The notes: generated by a model not told the origin, from the letters alone. A stretch of DNA of 64,000 bases from Mesorhizobium sp. (GCA_004020365.1 SAQR01000017.1:43261-107260), one strand, 5' to 3'. Positions 8,639 to 18,252 are shown, numbered from the stretch's first letter. Numbers and translations are program-made.

Positions 8639-10195
8639 CTAGTCACCCACGCGCCGCAGCGTGCCGAGATGATTGTCGTCCAGAAACTCTATGGTCATGG
8701 CCGACGCCTTGCCGTCGGGGCCGATGTCAAAGCCTACGCCCGAGGGCCTGTCCGGCGTCTCGGCGTCCGGGAAGGTCAGGAACAGGTCGCCGTCGAAATG
8801 CTTCAATGAATAGGACCGGGCGCCGGCCGGCCCGACCTTGAGCACAAGAGCGTCCCCGGCACTCGACACGACCGCATCGCCGATGAAGTCGTTGGAGTAA
8901 CGGCCTGCATAGGCGCTGGCTGGCCGGGCCGGACTTGCCGGAGACGGTGGCGCGGCGTAGGTGGCCTTGGCCGCCGCGATTGCCGGACCGAACAGGCTCG
9001 CATAGGTATCGTCCCATGCCTTGATCCAATCCTTGTCGACCTTTCCGTCAAAGGCGAGATCGGCGAAGCTGTCGGATAGCCCCTCCGGCACGCCTGTCGA
9101 AAAGGCGTTGGCGATGATGACGATGCCAAACTTCTCCTCCGGGAAGAGCGTCACCAGGGTGCGGGCGCCGACGCTGAAGGCGCCGGCATGACCCCAGCTC
9201 AGACCATGCCGGCCGAATTCGATGTTCCAGCCGAGGCCGTAGAAGGACGTGCCGCCCGAGACGGGGTTCCTGCCGCGCGCCATCAGCGGAACATGCGTCT
9301 GGTCTAGCGCGTCGGCTTTAATGAGGGTCTCGCCGCCGTAGACCCCGTTGCCGAGCACGAGGCGCACCCATTGCGAGAGATCGCGCGCCGTAGAGCTGAC
9401 GCCGCCAGCGGGCGCCTGCGCATCCGGATCGCGCTTCACCTTCGCTGCCCAGACGCCGTCGATCTTGACGTGGAGCGCAGCGCGATTGGCGTGCTTGATG
9501 AAGTCCGCATGACGGGAGCTGGTCGAGACCATTCCAAGCGGACGGTAGAGCTTCTCCTCGGCGACCTCCTCCCAGGACTTGCCTGTCGGCTTCGCGGCCG
9601 CGACGGCACCCTCGGTCAGCCCGAAATTGCTGTAGGAGTAGCCGGCGCGAAAACTCGACGATGGCGACACGAACCGCAGGCGACGCAGGATTTCCGCGCG
9701 ATCGTAGCCAATGTCCTCGAGGTCGTCTCCGGCCGTGCCGGGAAGTCCGCTGCGGTGCGAAAACAGGTCGCGAACCGTGAGTTCGCTGGTCGGATAGGGC
9801 TCGGCGAGCCGGAAGGCCGGATCGAGATCAGCGATTTTCGCATCCCAGGAAACAACCTCGTCGCTGACCAGCGCCGCCACTATCGTTGCTGAGACCGGCT
9901 TGGAGAGGGAAGCGATCTGGAACACCGTGTCGGCATCGACGGCCTCCGACTTGCCGGCCTCGCGATGCCCGAAACCCTTGAGGAAGACCACCTTGTCGTC
10001 ATGTACGACCCCGATGGCGAGACCAGGCACCCCACCATCCGCGACGACGCCTTCGGCGAGCAGTTCGAGCTTCGACAGGGCTGCAGTGATCCGCTCGGGC
10101 GTAACGGTATCGGCCGACGCCGCATGCGGCGAAAGCACCATGACAGCGATAAAGGCCCGCGTCCCCCAAAGGCGGAAATTCCGACCCAGCCCCAT
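8639..10195 (-). CDS. Exported serine hydrolase, class C beta-lactamase/esterase family
   Basis: 518 residues, with a signal peptide (FIAVMVLSPHAASA) and a beta-lactamase-like domain. The nucleophile motif SLSK is at residues 96-99, the YSN motif at 188-190, and a SWGHAGAF segment stands where KTG-like motifs occur. A C-terminal lipocalin-like domain follows a proline/alanine-rich linker (APPSPASPARPAS). It probably hydrolyses a peptide or ester in the periplasm; true beta-lactamase activity is not implied. The frame is open upstream to 10300, but the ATG at 10195 has an A/G-rich AGGGGGAG seven bases before it. It is the last gene of a cluster with the ABC_sub_bind protein and the sensor-MFS protein. 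Confidence 0.82.
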   Translation of the reverse strand: MGLGRNFRLWGTRAFIAVMVLSPHAASADTVTPERITAALSKLELLAEGVVADGGVPGLAIGVVHDDKVVFLKGFGHREAGKSEAVDADTVFQIASLSKPVSATIVAALVSDEVVSWDAKIADLDPAFRLAEPYPTSELTVRDLFSHRSGLPGTAGDDLEDIGYDRAEILRRLRFVSPSSSFRAGYSYSNFGLTEGAVAAAKPTGKSWEEVAEEKLYRPLGMVSTSSRHADFIKHANRAALHVKIDGVWAAKVKRDPDAQAPAGGVSSTARDLSQWVRLVLGNGVYGGETLIKADALDQTHVPLMARGRNPVSGGTSFYGLGWNIEFGRHGLSWGHAGAFSVGARTLVTLFPEEKFGIVIIANAFSTGVPEGLSDSFADLAFDGKVDKDWIKAWDDTYASLFGPAIAAAKATYAAPPSPASPARPASAYAGRYSNDFIGDAVVSSAGDALVLKVGPAGARSYSLKHFDGDLFLTFPDAETPDRPSGVGFDIGPDGKASAMTIEFLDDNHLGTLRRVGD

Positions 10196-10325
10196 GCTCG
10201 AGCTCCCCCTATCCCTGCAAGCACTGGTCATACTACAGGCAGGCGCAGGCGAGGCAACCCTCGCCTGGGCGGTAGAGCGAAGTCCGCTGTGCGATCCCAC
10301 ACCCGAGGTGCTTTGGCGCCCTGGA

Positions 10326-11330
10326 TCAGTTGTTCACGGCCTCGGCCACTTGGAGGAAGGCGAATGGCGGATAGCGATCCAGCTTCTTGGCGACCTCCAT
10401 GTTCACGACATAGGCGAAGTCGGTTGCCCGCACGATCGGAAGGTCCCCAGGGGTTGCCCCATCGCGTAGGATGCTGAGCGCCTGTTCCGCGGCGAGATGG
10501 CCGACATTTTCCAGCCGGGCCGCAATGGAAAGCATCGCGTGATGCTCGCGCACCAGCGGCTCGTAAGGGCTGACGATGGCAATGCCGTTCTCGACCGCCG
10601 TCTTCGTGAACAGCTCGCCATTGGCGTTCAGGAACGAGCTAGATCCGACGTAAAGCCACCGGACCCCCTGCTCGCGCAACTCGGCCATGCGCTCCGCAAT
10701 CCGGGCAATGTTGGGAACGCTGTTATTTCCGGGGTCGATTTCGAGCGCGACAAGCTCGATACCGAGCGTCGGCGCAATTTTCTTGAGTTCCTCAGCCGTG
10801 ATCGCCGAATTGCGTTCGTTCGAGTTGTAGAGCAGGCCGAGCTTGTCGAACGTCGGATCGTACTGGCGGACGATCTCGATGTTGATTGCTTCCGGCACCC
10901 GGTTGAAAGTTCCGGTGACATTGGCGCGGCCGCTGCCTTCGAAGCCCTTGGCGATGTGCGTGCCGAAGGGGTCGGCAACTTTCACGAAGACAACGGGAAT
11001 CTCGGTGATAAATGCAGGGTTGGCCGTATCGTCCAGCGTGCCGATAACGCCAAGCGTCCCGTTCGTGCCATAGGTGAGCACCAGATCGGCCGGCATAGCC
11101 CGCGCCTTGGCGATTGCAGTGGGGATGCGCGACTTGTCCTGTGCCAGATCGATGATCGTCACGTCCGCGGCGAAGCCGCTCTTTTTGATCGCCGCCTTGA
11201 AGCCTTCGCAGACATTTTCGCACCCTTCGTAGAAGATGCCCAATATCTGCTTTCTGTCGGCCGCACTGGCCACGGTGGTCAGCACGAAAAACACGGCCAA
11301 TGTGAGCAGTTTGCGCGCAATAGATTTCAC
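10326..11330 (-). CDS. ABC_sub_bind-type periplasmic binding protein (orphan)
   Basis: 334 residues with a signal peptide (LLTLAVFFVLTTVASAA). The two-lobed binding-protein fold matches the ABC_sub_bind (PF04392) family: ILGIFYEGCENVCEGFKAAI, then ADLVLTYGTNGTLGVIGTLD, IPVVFVKVADPF, LGLLYNSNERNS, and RWLYVGSSSFLNANGELFT. It starts at GTG 11330 with GGGGAG five bases upstream; the frame is open further but without a signal peptide at its start. No ABC permease or ATPase of the matching type is next to it. Instead it follows the sensor-MFS fusion gene by 91 bp on the same strand, which suggests that it presents a ligand to that membrane protein. The ligand is unknown. Confidence 0.82.
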   Translation of the reverse strand: MKSIARKLLTLAVFFVLTTVASAADRKQILGIFYEGCENVCEGFKAAIKKSGFAADVTIIDLAQDKSRIPTAIAKARAMPADLVLTYGTNGTLGVIGTLDDTANPAFITEIPVVFVKVADPFGTHIAKGFEGSGRANVTGTFNRVPEAINIEIVRQYDPTFDKLGLLYNSNERNSAITAEELKKIAPTLGIELVALEIDPGNNSVPNIARIAERMAELREQGVRWLYVGSSSFLNANGELFTKTAVENGIAIVSPYEPLVREHHAMLSIAARLENVGHLAAEQALSILRDGATPGDLPIVRATDFAYVVNMEVAKKLDRYPPFAFLQVAEAVNN

Positions 11331-11421
11331 GACAACTCCCCTATGGACCAAGCGGCCAAGCACCACTCTAACGCTGCCTGGCCCCGGCAGGCAACTTCCA
11401 GCTAATTTACCGCCAACTAAT

Positions 11422-14373
11422 TCACGGCGCCTGCTGCCGAGCCGGCGCCGCTGGCTTGCCCAGCACCGACAGCCCGAACAGCAGGGCTCCCCCAAGCGCG
11501 AGCGCCGCCACGACGGCTATCGCCACAGCGTAGCCATAGAGGCCGGCGACGGCCGCGACCAGCAAGAGGCCGGCGATGCTGGCGAAGCGCTCGATCGTTC
11601 GCAGTGCTCCCAGAACCGGATCGGCTCCCAGATGCTTCAGCTCTGTTTCCGCGATCGACATCGAGAGCGAGACTTGCGCTCCCCGAACCATGCCGCTGCC
11701 GACTCCGGATCCCAGAACCGCAAGGAAGATGGTGATCTCGCTCGGCCGGATGGCGGCCGTCAGGAGCGAGATGCCGCAAAGAAACCCTCCCGACAAGGCC
11801 ACGGCCGATACCGAAATCCCCCGTTCCGCCACGCGCCCTGCAAGCGGGCCAACCAGGGCGATGGCGAGAAAGTAGACCATCAGCGTGCGTCCGATATCCG
11901 CCGGCGAGGCACCAAGGGAATCGAGCGTCAGAGCCACGAGATAAGAAATGAAGGCCTGCAGGCAGACATTGCCGGGGATAGCGATGCCGAACACCAGCGC
12001 GGCGAAATGCCAGTTGCGTAATGCGGCAAGCAGCGGCGGTCGAGCCGCCTTGGCACGCGTGCCGTCTCCCCGGCTCGCAGTATCGGCGACCAGGGAGAAG
12101 ATCAGAAGCGCGGAGATCAGGACAAAGGTGGCGCTGAGAAGAAAGACATTGGACTGGCCCAGCCTGTCTGCCAGCACACCACCCAGTGCCGTGCCGCAGA
12201 ATATTCCACCGAACAACACCGTCGAGAACATTCCGAGCGATCGGTCTCGCTCGTCGCGCGGCGTGTTGTCGATGACGTAGTCCTGGCAGGCGAGCGTCAC
12301 GAAAGCATAGCCGACCCCAAGCATGGTGCGGGATGCCACAATCTCGGGCACACTGCTTGCTAAATAGAGCCAAAGATGAGCGGCGATTGTCGGTGCGGCT
12401 GCCAGGATCAGCAGTCTTCGCGGCCCAAGCCATCGGGCAAGCGGCCGTGCGAAGGGGGATACCAGCACGATGGCAAGCAAGTATCCGGCTAGCGGCAGGC
12501 TGATCAGCACGGTCTCGGAAAGCCAGGGAAATGGATTGTGCGCCGCCCTCGTGTAGAGCGGCATGAAGGAAAGCGGCAGTTCGTCAGCGGCCGCGAACAG
12601 GAACAGCGCCAGCCGCAGATCGGTGAAATAGGAAAATCGCAGGGTCGCCGGTCCATTCAACGAAAGACAGTAGCGCGCCTGCAGTGCCGCGAGCCTGGTC
12701 CTCCCCGCATCGGAACCACCGGCCACGTCAGAGCCACCGGGGCCCTGCCATGCCGCCGCGAACTGTGCGCTGAGGCCTTCGGCGCGCTCGATCAGCACCT
12801 GGGCGGCGCGGTCGATGGCGGTGCGGGCGCCCACGATTGCCCGCTTGGAGAAGTCTCCGGCCGCCTGCATCGCCGCCAGCCGCTGCAGCCGGTCGAGAGC
12901 GGCAGTCAGCGAGCGACTGCTCATCAGCACCATGATCTCGAAGGCGATCAATACGGCGACCACGACGACGACGCCCATATCGAGAAAGACGTCGAGGAAC
13001 TTCTTGGAGATGAAGGCTGGGTCGACATCGATCACCACATAGGCGATCTCCTCGCCATTGTGCATGATCGGGTGGCTGCGTACGCCTTTGCGCTCGCGCG
13101 GCGGTGCGAGATAAGGATCTATCCGCTCGCCGACTTCCAGCACTACCCGCCCTGTCGCCACTGCAACGTATGCGATCTCGGGCAATTGCTTGAGCATATC
13201 GGCGAAAAAACTCTCCGCGCTGACCAGACTGTCCAACGGCACACCCGTCGCCAAGGCGCGCTGGACGTCTTCGCCGACGACCGTGGCAATCAGGTTTGTG
13301 CGGGCCGACAGCTCGGGTTCGATAGAGCGATTGACGTTGCCAAGGGTGATCATACCCAAAACCAGGGCGGAACTCACCATCAGCACCGCCGCCAGCGGAG
13401 CCAGGCGCGATGCAATCTGCCGGGCGAGTGAGCGCGAGGGGTTGGACGCAACCTCGGTCTCGAGAGTCGGAGTAGTCGCAACGACGGCGTCGTCGCTCTC
13501 GGCTTGCCAGTCCTTTGCAGCCGGTAACTCGAAGGCGCCGAGTTCCCGCGTGGCCGCATCATATTGCCGTCTGGCATCTGCCAGATTTGCGTCAAGTTGC
13601 CGGATTTGGGGGCCGAAGAGGTCGCGCCAGAACGCGCCGGAACCACTCGTCTTCATGTTCCCGTTGACGCCGATCTGTGCATCAGGTTCGCCGCGGGCAA
13701 CGCCCTCCAAGCGGGCAAGCCGGCGCTGAGGGGCTCCAAGAAGCAGGCTTAACAAAACGTAAGATAGCGCCGAGAACGCAGCCCAGATCACAAGGGCGTT
13801 CCGGACGACCTTGCGCATAATGGCCTGTGAAGCCGCTTCGAGCCGGTCTTTCGGGTAGGCGACAAGCACGGCGCCGCTGGTGGCGCCGTCACGGCCCACG
13901 ACGTTGAACCCGCTATAGATTTGCTCGCCGGTCTCGGTGCTCCATTTGACCTCCTTCGATAACTGCATCGCTTGCAGCACCTCGCGCGGAACCTCCTTTG
14001 GCCGTGATGCATCGGTTGAATAAACGATGATCCCTGTCGGGTTTAGCGCGTGTACTGCTTTGACTTCATCGTCGGTTTCCAGCGCCCGTGCGACGATCGC
14101 GTCGCCGTTGCGGATCATCGAAATTGGCAAACCAAGGTCAATGATCGGCTTGAAGGAAGTTGCAGTCGTCTGGGCGATGACAGAAATTCGCTGCCGCAAG
14201 AGATCGGAAAGCACGGCATTGTGCTGGAGAACCGAAAGCAATCCCACAACCGCCTGCAGCAGGGCGATGACCACCGAGAAAGTTATCCAACTTCGCAGAA
14301 GCACTGCGGCCCCTCCCACAAAGCGGCGCTTATCAACACTATGTTGAGCGGAAGGGCTCCGCCAGTGGGGCAT
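11422..14373 (-). CDS. Tandem periplasmic sensor - HAMP-like - MFS transporter fusion
   Basis: 983 residues. TM1 (27-49) and TM2 (191-213) bracket a first periplasmic sensor loop; TM3 (323-345) and TM4 (464-486) bracket a second, with the cache-like segment LPEIAYVAVATGRVVLEVGE. A HAMP-like helical stretch lies at about 487-540, and a complete 12-helix MFS domain at 575-975 (RTMLGVGYAFVTLACQDYVI, then TPRDERDRSLGMFSTVLFGG). No kinase, cyclase or methyl-accepting domain is present, so the sensor half seems to feed straight into a transporter. It precedes the orphan binding protein (91 bp) and the serine hydrolase, and follows an importer permease by 52 bp. The substrate is unknown. The domain reading is confident; coupling is inference. 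Confidence 0.82.
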   Translation of the reverse strand: MPHWRSPSAQHSVDKRRFVGGAAVLLRSWITFSVVIALLQAVVGLLSVLQHNAVLSDLLRQRISVIAQTTATSFKPIIDLGLPISMIRNGDAIVARALETDDEVKAVHALNPTGIIVYSTDASRPKEVPREVLQAMQLSKEVKWSTETGEQIYSGFNVVGRDGATSGAVLVAYPKDRLEAASQAIMRKVVRNALVIWAAFSALSYVLLSLLLGAPQRRLARLEGVARGEPDAQIGVNGNMKTSGSGAFWRDLFGPQIRQLDANLADARRQYDAATRELGAFELPAAKDWQAESDDAVVATTPTLETEVASNPSRSLARQIASRLAPLAAVLMVSSALVLGMITLGNVNRSIEPELSARTNLIATVVGEDVQRALATGVPLDSLVSAESFFADMLKQLPEIAYVAVATGRVVLEVGERIDPYLAPPRERKGVRSHPIMHNGEEIAYVVIDVDPAFISKKFLDVFLDMGVVVVVAVLIAFEIMVLMSSRSLTAALDRLQRLAAMQAAGDFSKRAIVGARTAIDRAAQVLIERAEGLSAQFAAAWQGPGGSDVAGGSDAGRTRLAALQARYCLSLNGPATLRFSYFTDLRLALFLFAAADELPLSFMPLYTRAAHNPFPWLSETVLISLPLAGYLLAIVLVSPFARPLARWLGPRRLLILAAAPTIAAHLWLYLASSVPEIVASRTMLGVGYAFVTLACQDYVIDNTPRDERDRSLGMFSTVLFGGIFCGTALGGVLADRLGQSNVFLLSATFVLISALLIFSLVADTASRGDGTRAKAARPPLLAALRNWHFAALVFGIAIPGNVCLQAFISYLVALTLDSLGASPADIGRTLMVYFLAIALVGPLAGRVAERGISVSAVALSGGFLCGISLLTAAIRPSEITIFLAVLGSGVGSGMVRGAQVSLSMSIAETELKHLGADPVLGALRTIERFASIAGLLLVAAVAGLYGYAVAIAVVAALALGGALLFGLSVLGKPAAPARQQAP

Positions 14374-14425
14374 CCGATATCGACGTCGATTTCGGCCTGA
14401 AGTCGGCCTGCCCGCAGCCAGCCGG

Positions 14426-15184
14426 TCAACGGTATCGAACAGACCACCGCTCAGCGGCGACGACCGTCATGAAGAGCCCGATCGACAGCAGCGATGAGAG
14501 CACGATGGCGGCGTAGAGCCGGTCGGACTGGTAGTTGAAGGTCGCCTGGATGATCAGCGCACCGAGACCTTTGTCAGAGCCGATCCATTCGCCGACGATC
14601 GCGCCGATCACCGCAGTCGCCGAGGCGATCCGCAGCGAAGCGAAAAGCATTGGCAGCGCACGCGGCAGGCGCAGGCGCCAGAATATTTCCCAACGCGTTG
14701 CCGACAGCACGCGGAACAGCTCGTGCTCGCTGGGGCTCGCCGATTCCAGCCCCCGGATCATGTTAATCAGCGTTGGGAAGAAACAGATCACTGCCGCGAT
14801 CACGATCTTGGGCAGCATGCCGAGGCCGAAGATGAGGATGACGACCGGGGCCAGCGCCAGCACCGGGATCGTATTGAAGAACAGCACGACCGGAAAATAG
14901 GCAGCCTGCAGCGTGCGGCTGTGCACGAAGACAATCGCCAGCAGCACTGCGGCGAGATTGCCGAGGACGAAGCCGGAAAACGCCTCGATTGCCGTCGGCC
15001 AGAGGTTCGACAGGAGAAGCGATCCGTTCCTGGCAAACACGCCCGCTATCGCGGTCGGCGTCGGAACGATGTATGCCGGCACGCCGGCGAGCGGCAGCAG
15101 GACCTGCCATGCGAGTATCAGCGACCCTGCGCCGAGGATCGGCAGCACGGTCTGTGCGAACAGCGAAAGCGATCCCCGGTTCAC
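14426..15184 (-). CDS. ABC importer permease, SsuC/TauC/NrtB type
   Basis: A 252-residue inner-membrane permease with about six helices. The EAA-type coupling loop is LPRALPMLFASLRIASATAV, and the family-typical IVGEWIGSDKGLGALI follows. The start is GTG at 15184, overlapping the ATPase stop codon (GTGA); the frame is open further upstream, but there it only repeats ATPase sequence in another frame. It forms an importer with the ATPase (15181-15957) and the frameshifted NMT1/THI5-like binding protein. Because the binding protein is broken, this permease may no longer work in import, although its own frame is intact. Confidence 0.88.
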   Translation of the reverse strand: MNRGSLSLFAQTVLPILGAGSLILAWQVLLPLAGVPAYIVPTPTAIAGVFARNGSLLLSNLWPTAIEAFSGFVLGNLAAVLLAIVFVHSRTLQAAYFPVVLFFNTIPVLALAPVVILIFGLGMLPKIVIAAVICFFPTLINMIRGLESASPSEHELFRVLSATRWEIFWRLRLPRALPMLFASLRIASATAVIGAIVGEWIGSDKGLGALIIQATFNYQSDRLYAAIVLSSLLSIGLFMTVVAAERWSVRYR

Positions 15185-15957
15185 GAGGCCGCTCCAAGGG
15201 CGGAGCGCATCCTGGCCATTGCCGCGACAATCGCCGGATCCTCGCGCGAGCAGCTGTTGTCCGGCCCCTTCAGCGGACGAAGATCGTGGTCGGCGACGAT
15301 CCGTCCGGGGTGCGCTGCAAGCACGATCACGCGCTGTCCGAGATAGACGGCTTCGGCAATGGAATGCGTGACGAACAGCACGGTCGTCCCGGTCCGCCGC
15401 CATAGGTTCAGCAGTTCGTCGTTGAGGCGATCGCGGGTGATCTCGTCAAGTGCGCCAAACGGCTCGTCCATCAGAAGCAGGCGTGGCTCGCCAAGCAGCG
15501 CCCGGGCGATCGCCAGCCTTTGGCGTTGTCCGCCGGAAAGCTGATGCGGCAGCCGCTCACCGAACGCCGACAGGCCGACGAGTTCGAGCAGCTCGTCGGC
15601 CCGGTCGTCTATCATGCGCGACAGGCTGCGGCGGCCGACCTGGATCGGCAGCCGCACATTCGCGCGCGCCGTGCGCCACGGCAAAAGGGTCGAGTCCTGG
15701 AAGACAAAACCCACGCCGCGGCCGGAGCGCACCGCCGACGGCGTTTCGCCCATCACGCGTATCGTGCCCGCGAGCGGCGCCAACAGATCGGCGACAACGC
15801 GCAGAAACGTCGACTTTCCGCAGCCCGAAGGCCCGAGGATCGACAGGAACGTTCCGGCCTCGACTGTCAGTTCGAGACCGGAGATCACCGTCACGGCCGA
15901 GCGCCGGCCGGGATAGCCGACGTCGAGCCCGGAGGTTTCGATGGCCGGCGCGGGCAT
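15181..15957 (-). CDS. ABC importer ATPase, SsuB/TauB/NrtD type
   Basis: A 258-residue nucleotide-binding protein. Walker A is GPSGCGKST, the Q-loop is FVFQDSTLLPWRTARANVRL, the signature is LSGGQRQRLAIARALL, Walker B is LLLMDEPFGALD, and the H-loop is VLFVTHSIAEAVYLG. The ATG at 15957 shares its A with the binding-protein stop codon (TGATG), which indicates translational coupling. It powers the neighbouring permease. Substrate class (sulfonate, nitrate, taurine, pyrimidine or flavin) cannot be told from the ATPase. Confidence 0.9.
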   Translation of the reverse strand: MPAPAIETSGLDVGYPGRRSAVTVISGLELTVEAGTFLSILGPSGCGKSTFLRVVADLLAPLAGTIRVMGETPSAVRSGRGVGFVFQDSTLLPWRTARANVRLPIQVGRRSLSRMIDDRADELLELVGLSAFGERLPHQLSGGQRQRLAIARALLGEPRLLLMDEPFGALDEITRDRLNDELLNLWRRTGTTVLFVTHSIAEAVYLGQRVIVLAAHPGRIVADHDLRPLKGPDNSCSREDPAIVAAMARMRSALGAAS

Positions 15958-17004
15958 CAAGCGGCGGGTGCGCCGAGCTTCGGCCGTTCAGCCGCACTGA
16001 GTTCGAGAATCTCAGTCGTATAGATGTCCTCGGCCTTCGGCCTACCGTTCGGGTATTGGCCAATCTGGTCAAGCAGCGCGATCTGGCTCTCGATCGAGGC
16101 AGGATCGAACGTGCCCCATCCATCCTTTTTCGTGTTATCATCGAACGACAGTTTCAGCACCAGCGGGATCGTCTTCTTTTCCCAGCCTGCGTCGATCTCG
16201 GGATAGGCCGCGACGAGCTTGTCGACCGCCTGCTCGGGATTGGCGTGGACCCAGCCCCACCCCCTGGCGACCACGCCGATGAATTTTACCAGGGTCTCGG
16301 AATCGGATTCGATGGCGCTGTCGGTCGCAAAGTAGACGTTGGCATTAGGACGCCAGGCCCAGCTCCGACAGAAGCAGATCGATGCGATCGTCGCCGACGA
16401 CGCTAAGCGCCTGCGTGTTGGTGATCCAGCCGCCGATCGCATCGACGTCGCCACGAACCAGCGGCGCCTTGTCGAACCCAACATTGACGATGGTGACCTC
16501 GGAAGGGTCGATCTTGTTCTTCGCGAGCATCGCGTCGATGGCGAAGCGCGCGGTCGGCTGCGTGCCGATCCGCATTCCCTTCAGGTCCGCCACCGACCGG
16601 ATCGGCTTCTCCGGTTTCGAGGTCAGCGCATAGGGCCCGGTGCGATAGCCGCAGGCGATGATCTTCACCGGGACGCCGCTCGCCCGCGCGGCATAGAGTT
16701 GAGGCGATTCGGAGAATTGGCCGAGCTGGGCGGCACCGGACACCACTGGCGGCACGGTGGCGGCGTTCGGTCCGCCGGGGCTGAACTCGACTTCGAGCCC
16801 GGCCTCTTTGAAGTAGCCATTGGCGACGGCTGCCACGTCGCCGATCTGGCCGTTCGACATAAGCCAGTCATACTGGACGACGAGCTTGGCGGCAGCCGAG
16901 GCGCTGGCGCCAAACAGCTGAAGTCCCGGCCCGAAAGCCGCCAGGCCGGCGGCGCCGGCCTTCAGGATCGATCTGCGATTCCACTGCGATGTGTTCCCAC
17001 TCAT
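15957..17004 (-). pseudogene. NMT1/THI5-like ABC substrate-binding protein, frameshifted
   Basis: The first part (17004 to about 16345) starts at ATG 17004, with AAGGAG seven bases upstream. It carries a Tat-like signal (RRSILKAGAAGLAAF) and the binding-protein fold (LVVQYDWLMSNGQIGDVAAV, then LKGMRIGTQPTARFAIDAML). It ends at a premature TAA just after LLLSELGLAS. The remainder of the protein (NANVYFATDSAIESDSETLV, then KFIGVVARGWGWVHANPEQA) continues in another frame to 15957. Removing one T from the TCCTAATGCC context at about 16347-16352 restores a single frame reading GLASNANVYF. Either a real disabling mutation or a sequencing error; the rest of the operon is intact. Confidence 0.8.
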
Positions 17005-17070
17005 CTTCTTGCTCCTTTGTTGGACGGTTTGCATGCGGCGCGGCCTTCTTGCGAGGCCGTCGCGATCCAA

Positions 17071-17514
17071 TCATTCTTGCGTGTTGTGATAGTCGCCCGG
17101 CCCGGCGCCGGTCCAGGCGTAGAGCTCCCACAGCGTCCCATCCGGGTCGTGGAAGTAGGCGCAGCGCGCGTTCCAGACATAGTCGCCGGGCGGCCCGACG
17201 AACGGCACGCCCTTGTCCGACAGCTCGGCATAGAGCCGGTCGACCTCGCCGGCGCTTTCGAGTTCCATTGCAACGCACGCCTTGTGCGCCTGCTTCGGAG
17301 AGCGGACATTCGAGACGCCGCAGTGGCGATTGATGTGATCCAGTTCCCATGCGGCGAGCGTCACGCGCTCGGAATGAAAATCGACAAAGCCCTCGGCGCG
17401 GCGTCTGATCCGGTAGCCGAGCTTCTGCGTGTAGAAGTCGATGGTACGGTCGATATCCTCGACAAGAAGGCAGATATCGGTGATTGCCTTGGTCTGCCCG
17501 AGCGACATAGTCAT
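17071..17514 (-). CDS. VOC-family protein (glyoxalase/dioxygenase fold)
   Basis: 147 residues forming two beta-alpha-beta-beta-beta modules. The first is ITDICLLVEDIDRTIDFYTQ and the second ends CAYFHDPDGTLWELYAWTG, where the final Glu in LWELY is the usual metal ligand. It probably binds a divalent metal and acts on a small organic substrate. Its start overlaps the stop codon of the FadR-like regulator (ATGA), and the importer genes follow within 70 bp. All are probably one operon for uptake and breakdown of an unidentified compound. Confidence 0.82.
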   Translation of the reverse strand: MTMSLGQTKAITDICLLVEDIDRTIDFYTQKLGYRIRRRAEGFVDFHSERVTLAAWELDHINRHCGVSNVRSPKQAHKACVAMELESAGEVDRLYAELSDKGVPFVGPPGDYVWNARCAYFHDPDGTLWELYAWTGAGPGDYHNTQE

Positions 17515-18242
17515 TTGCCTCGATTGATCTTCGCGGTGAGTTCGACGCCTACGCGCGATGCGGCGCCTTCGATGTGCCGGCTCATCGCCTCGCCGGCAGC
17601 CTGCGGATCATGCGCGGCGAGCGCGTCGTAGATCCGCACGTGCTCGGCGACGTTGACCTCGACCAGGTCGTGGAGCGGGTTGGTGAGGCGGGCATAGTGG
17701 ATCGACTGGCGGATCTGCTCGCAGACGAAGGAAATGAAGGTGTGGATGTAGCTGTTGCCGGTGGCGCGGGCGATCGCCCGATGGAAAAGCAGATCGGCCT
17801 CGATGCTGCCATCCTCCCAGCGCTCCTCGCCGCCCATGCGGTCCAGCGCAGCCTTGATCGCGCCAAGACCATCTGATGTACAGCGCGCCGCGGCCAGCGT
17901 GGCGGCTTCGGTCTCTAGGATGGTGCGCAGCTCGAAGAGCTGCTCCATGTTGCGCTGGTCTTTCAGTGCTTCACGGTCGATCCGGATGGCTGTCCGTTGT
18001 TCCGGCGCCATAACGAATGCGCCTACGCCCTGACGCGCCTCGATCATGCCATCGGCGCGAAGTTGCGCGATCGCTTCCCTGACAACATTGCGGCTGACGC
18101 CGAACTTGTCGGCGAGCTGGCTTTCGGTGGGAAGCCGGGCTCCCGGGATGATGTCGCCGCCCTCGATCTCGCGGCTCAGATGCGAAGCGACGCGATGCGG
18201 AAGCGCCTCCACGCTGCCGATGATGGACGAACGCTGCTTCAT
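17511..18242 (-). CDS. FadR-subfamily GntR transcriptional regulator
   Basis: 243 residues. The N-terminal winged helix has GARLPTESQLADKFGVSRNV and the motif VVREAIAQLRADGMIEARQG. The C-terminal all-helical FCD domain includes LFELRTILETEAATLAAAR and conserved histidines (LFHRAIARATGN; EHVRIYDALAAHD) that bind a metal and a carboxylate ligand in this family. It is the first gene of the minus-strand importer operon and probably represses it until an organic-acid-like inducer binds. The VOC gene overlaps its stop codon by four bases. Confidence 0.88.
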   Translation of the reverse strand: MKQRSSIIGSVEALPHRVASHLSREIEGGDIIPGARLPTESQLADKFGVSRNVVREAIAQLRADGMIEARQGVGAFVMAPEQRTAIRIDREALKDQRNMEQLFELRTILETEAATLAAARCTSDGLGAIKAALDRMGGEERWEDGSIEADLLFHRAIARATGNSYIHTFISFVCEQIRQSIHYARLTNPLHDLVEVNVAEHVRIYDALAAHDPQAAGEAMSRHIEGAASRVGVELTAKINRGK

Positions 18243-18252
18243 GCGGCTTCCC

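Noticed and set aside
16339-17631. A 430-codon plus-strand frame across the binding-protein pseudogene and the VOC gene.
   Set aside because: It crosses two well-supported minus-strand genes, has no ribosome-binding site and is not protein-like.
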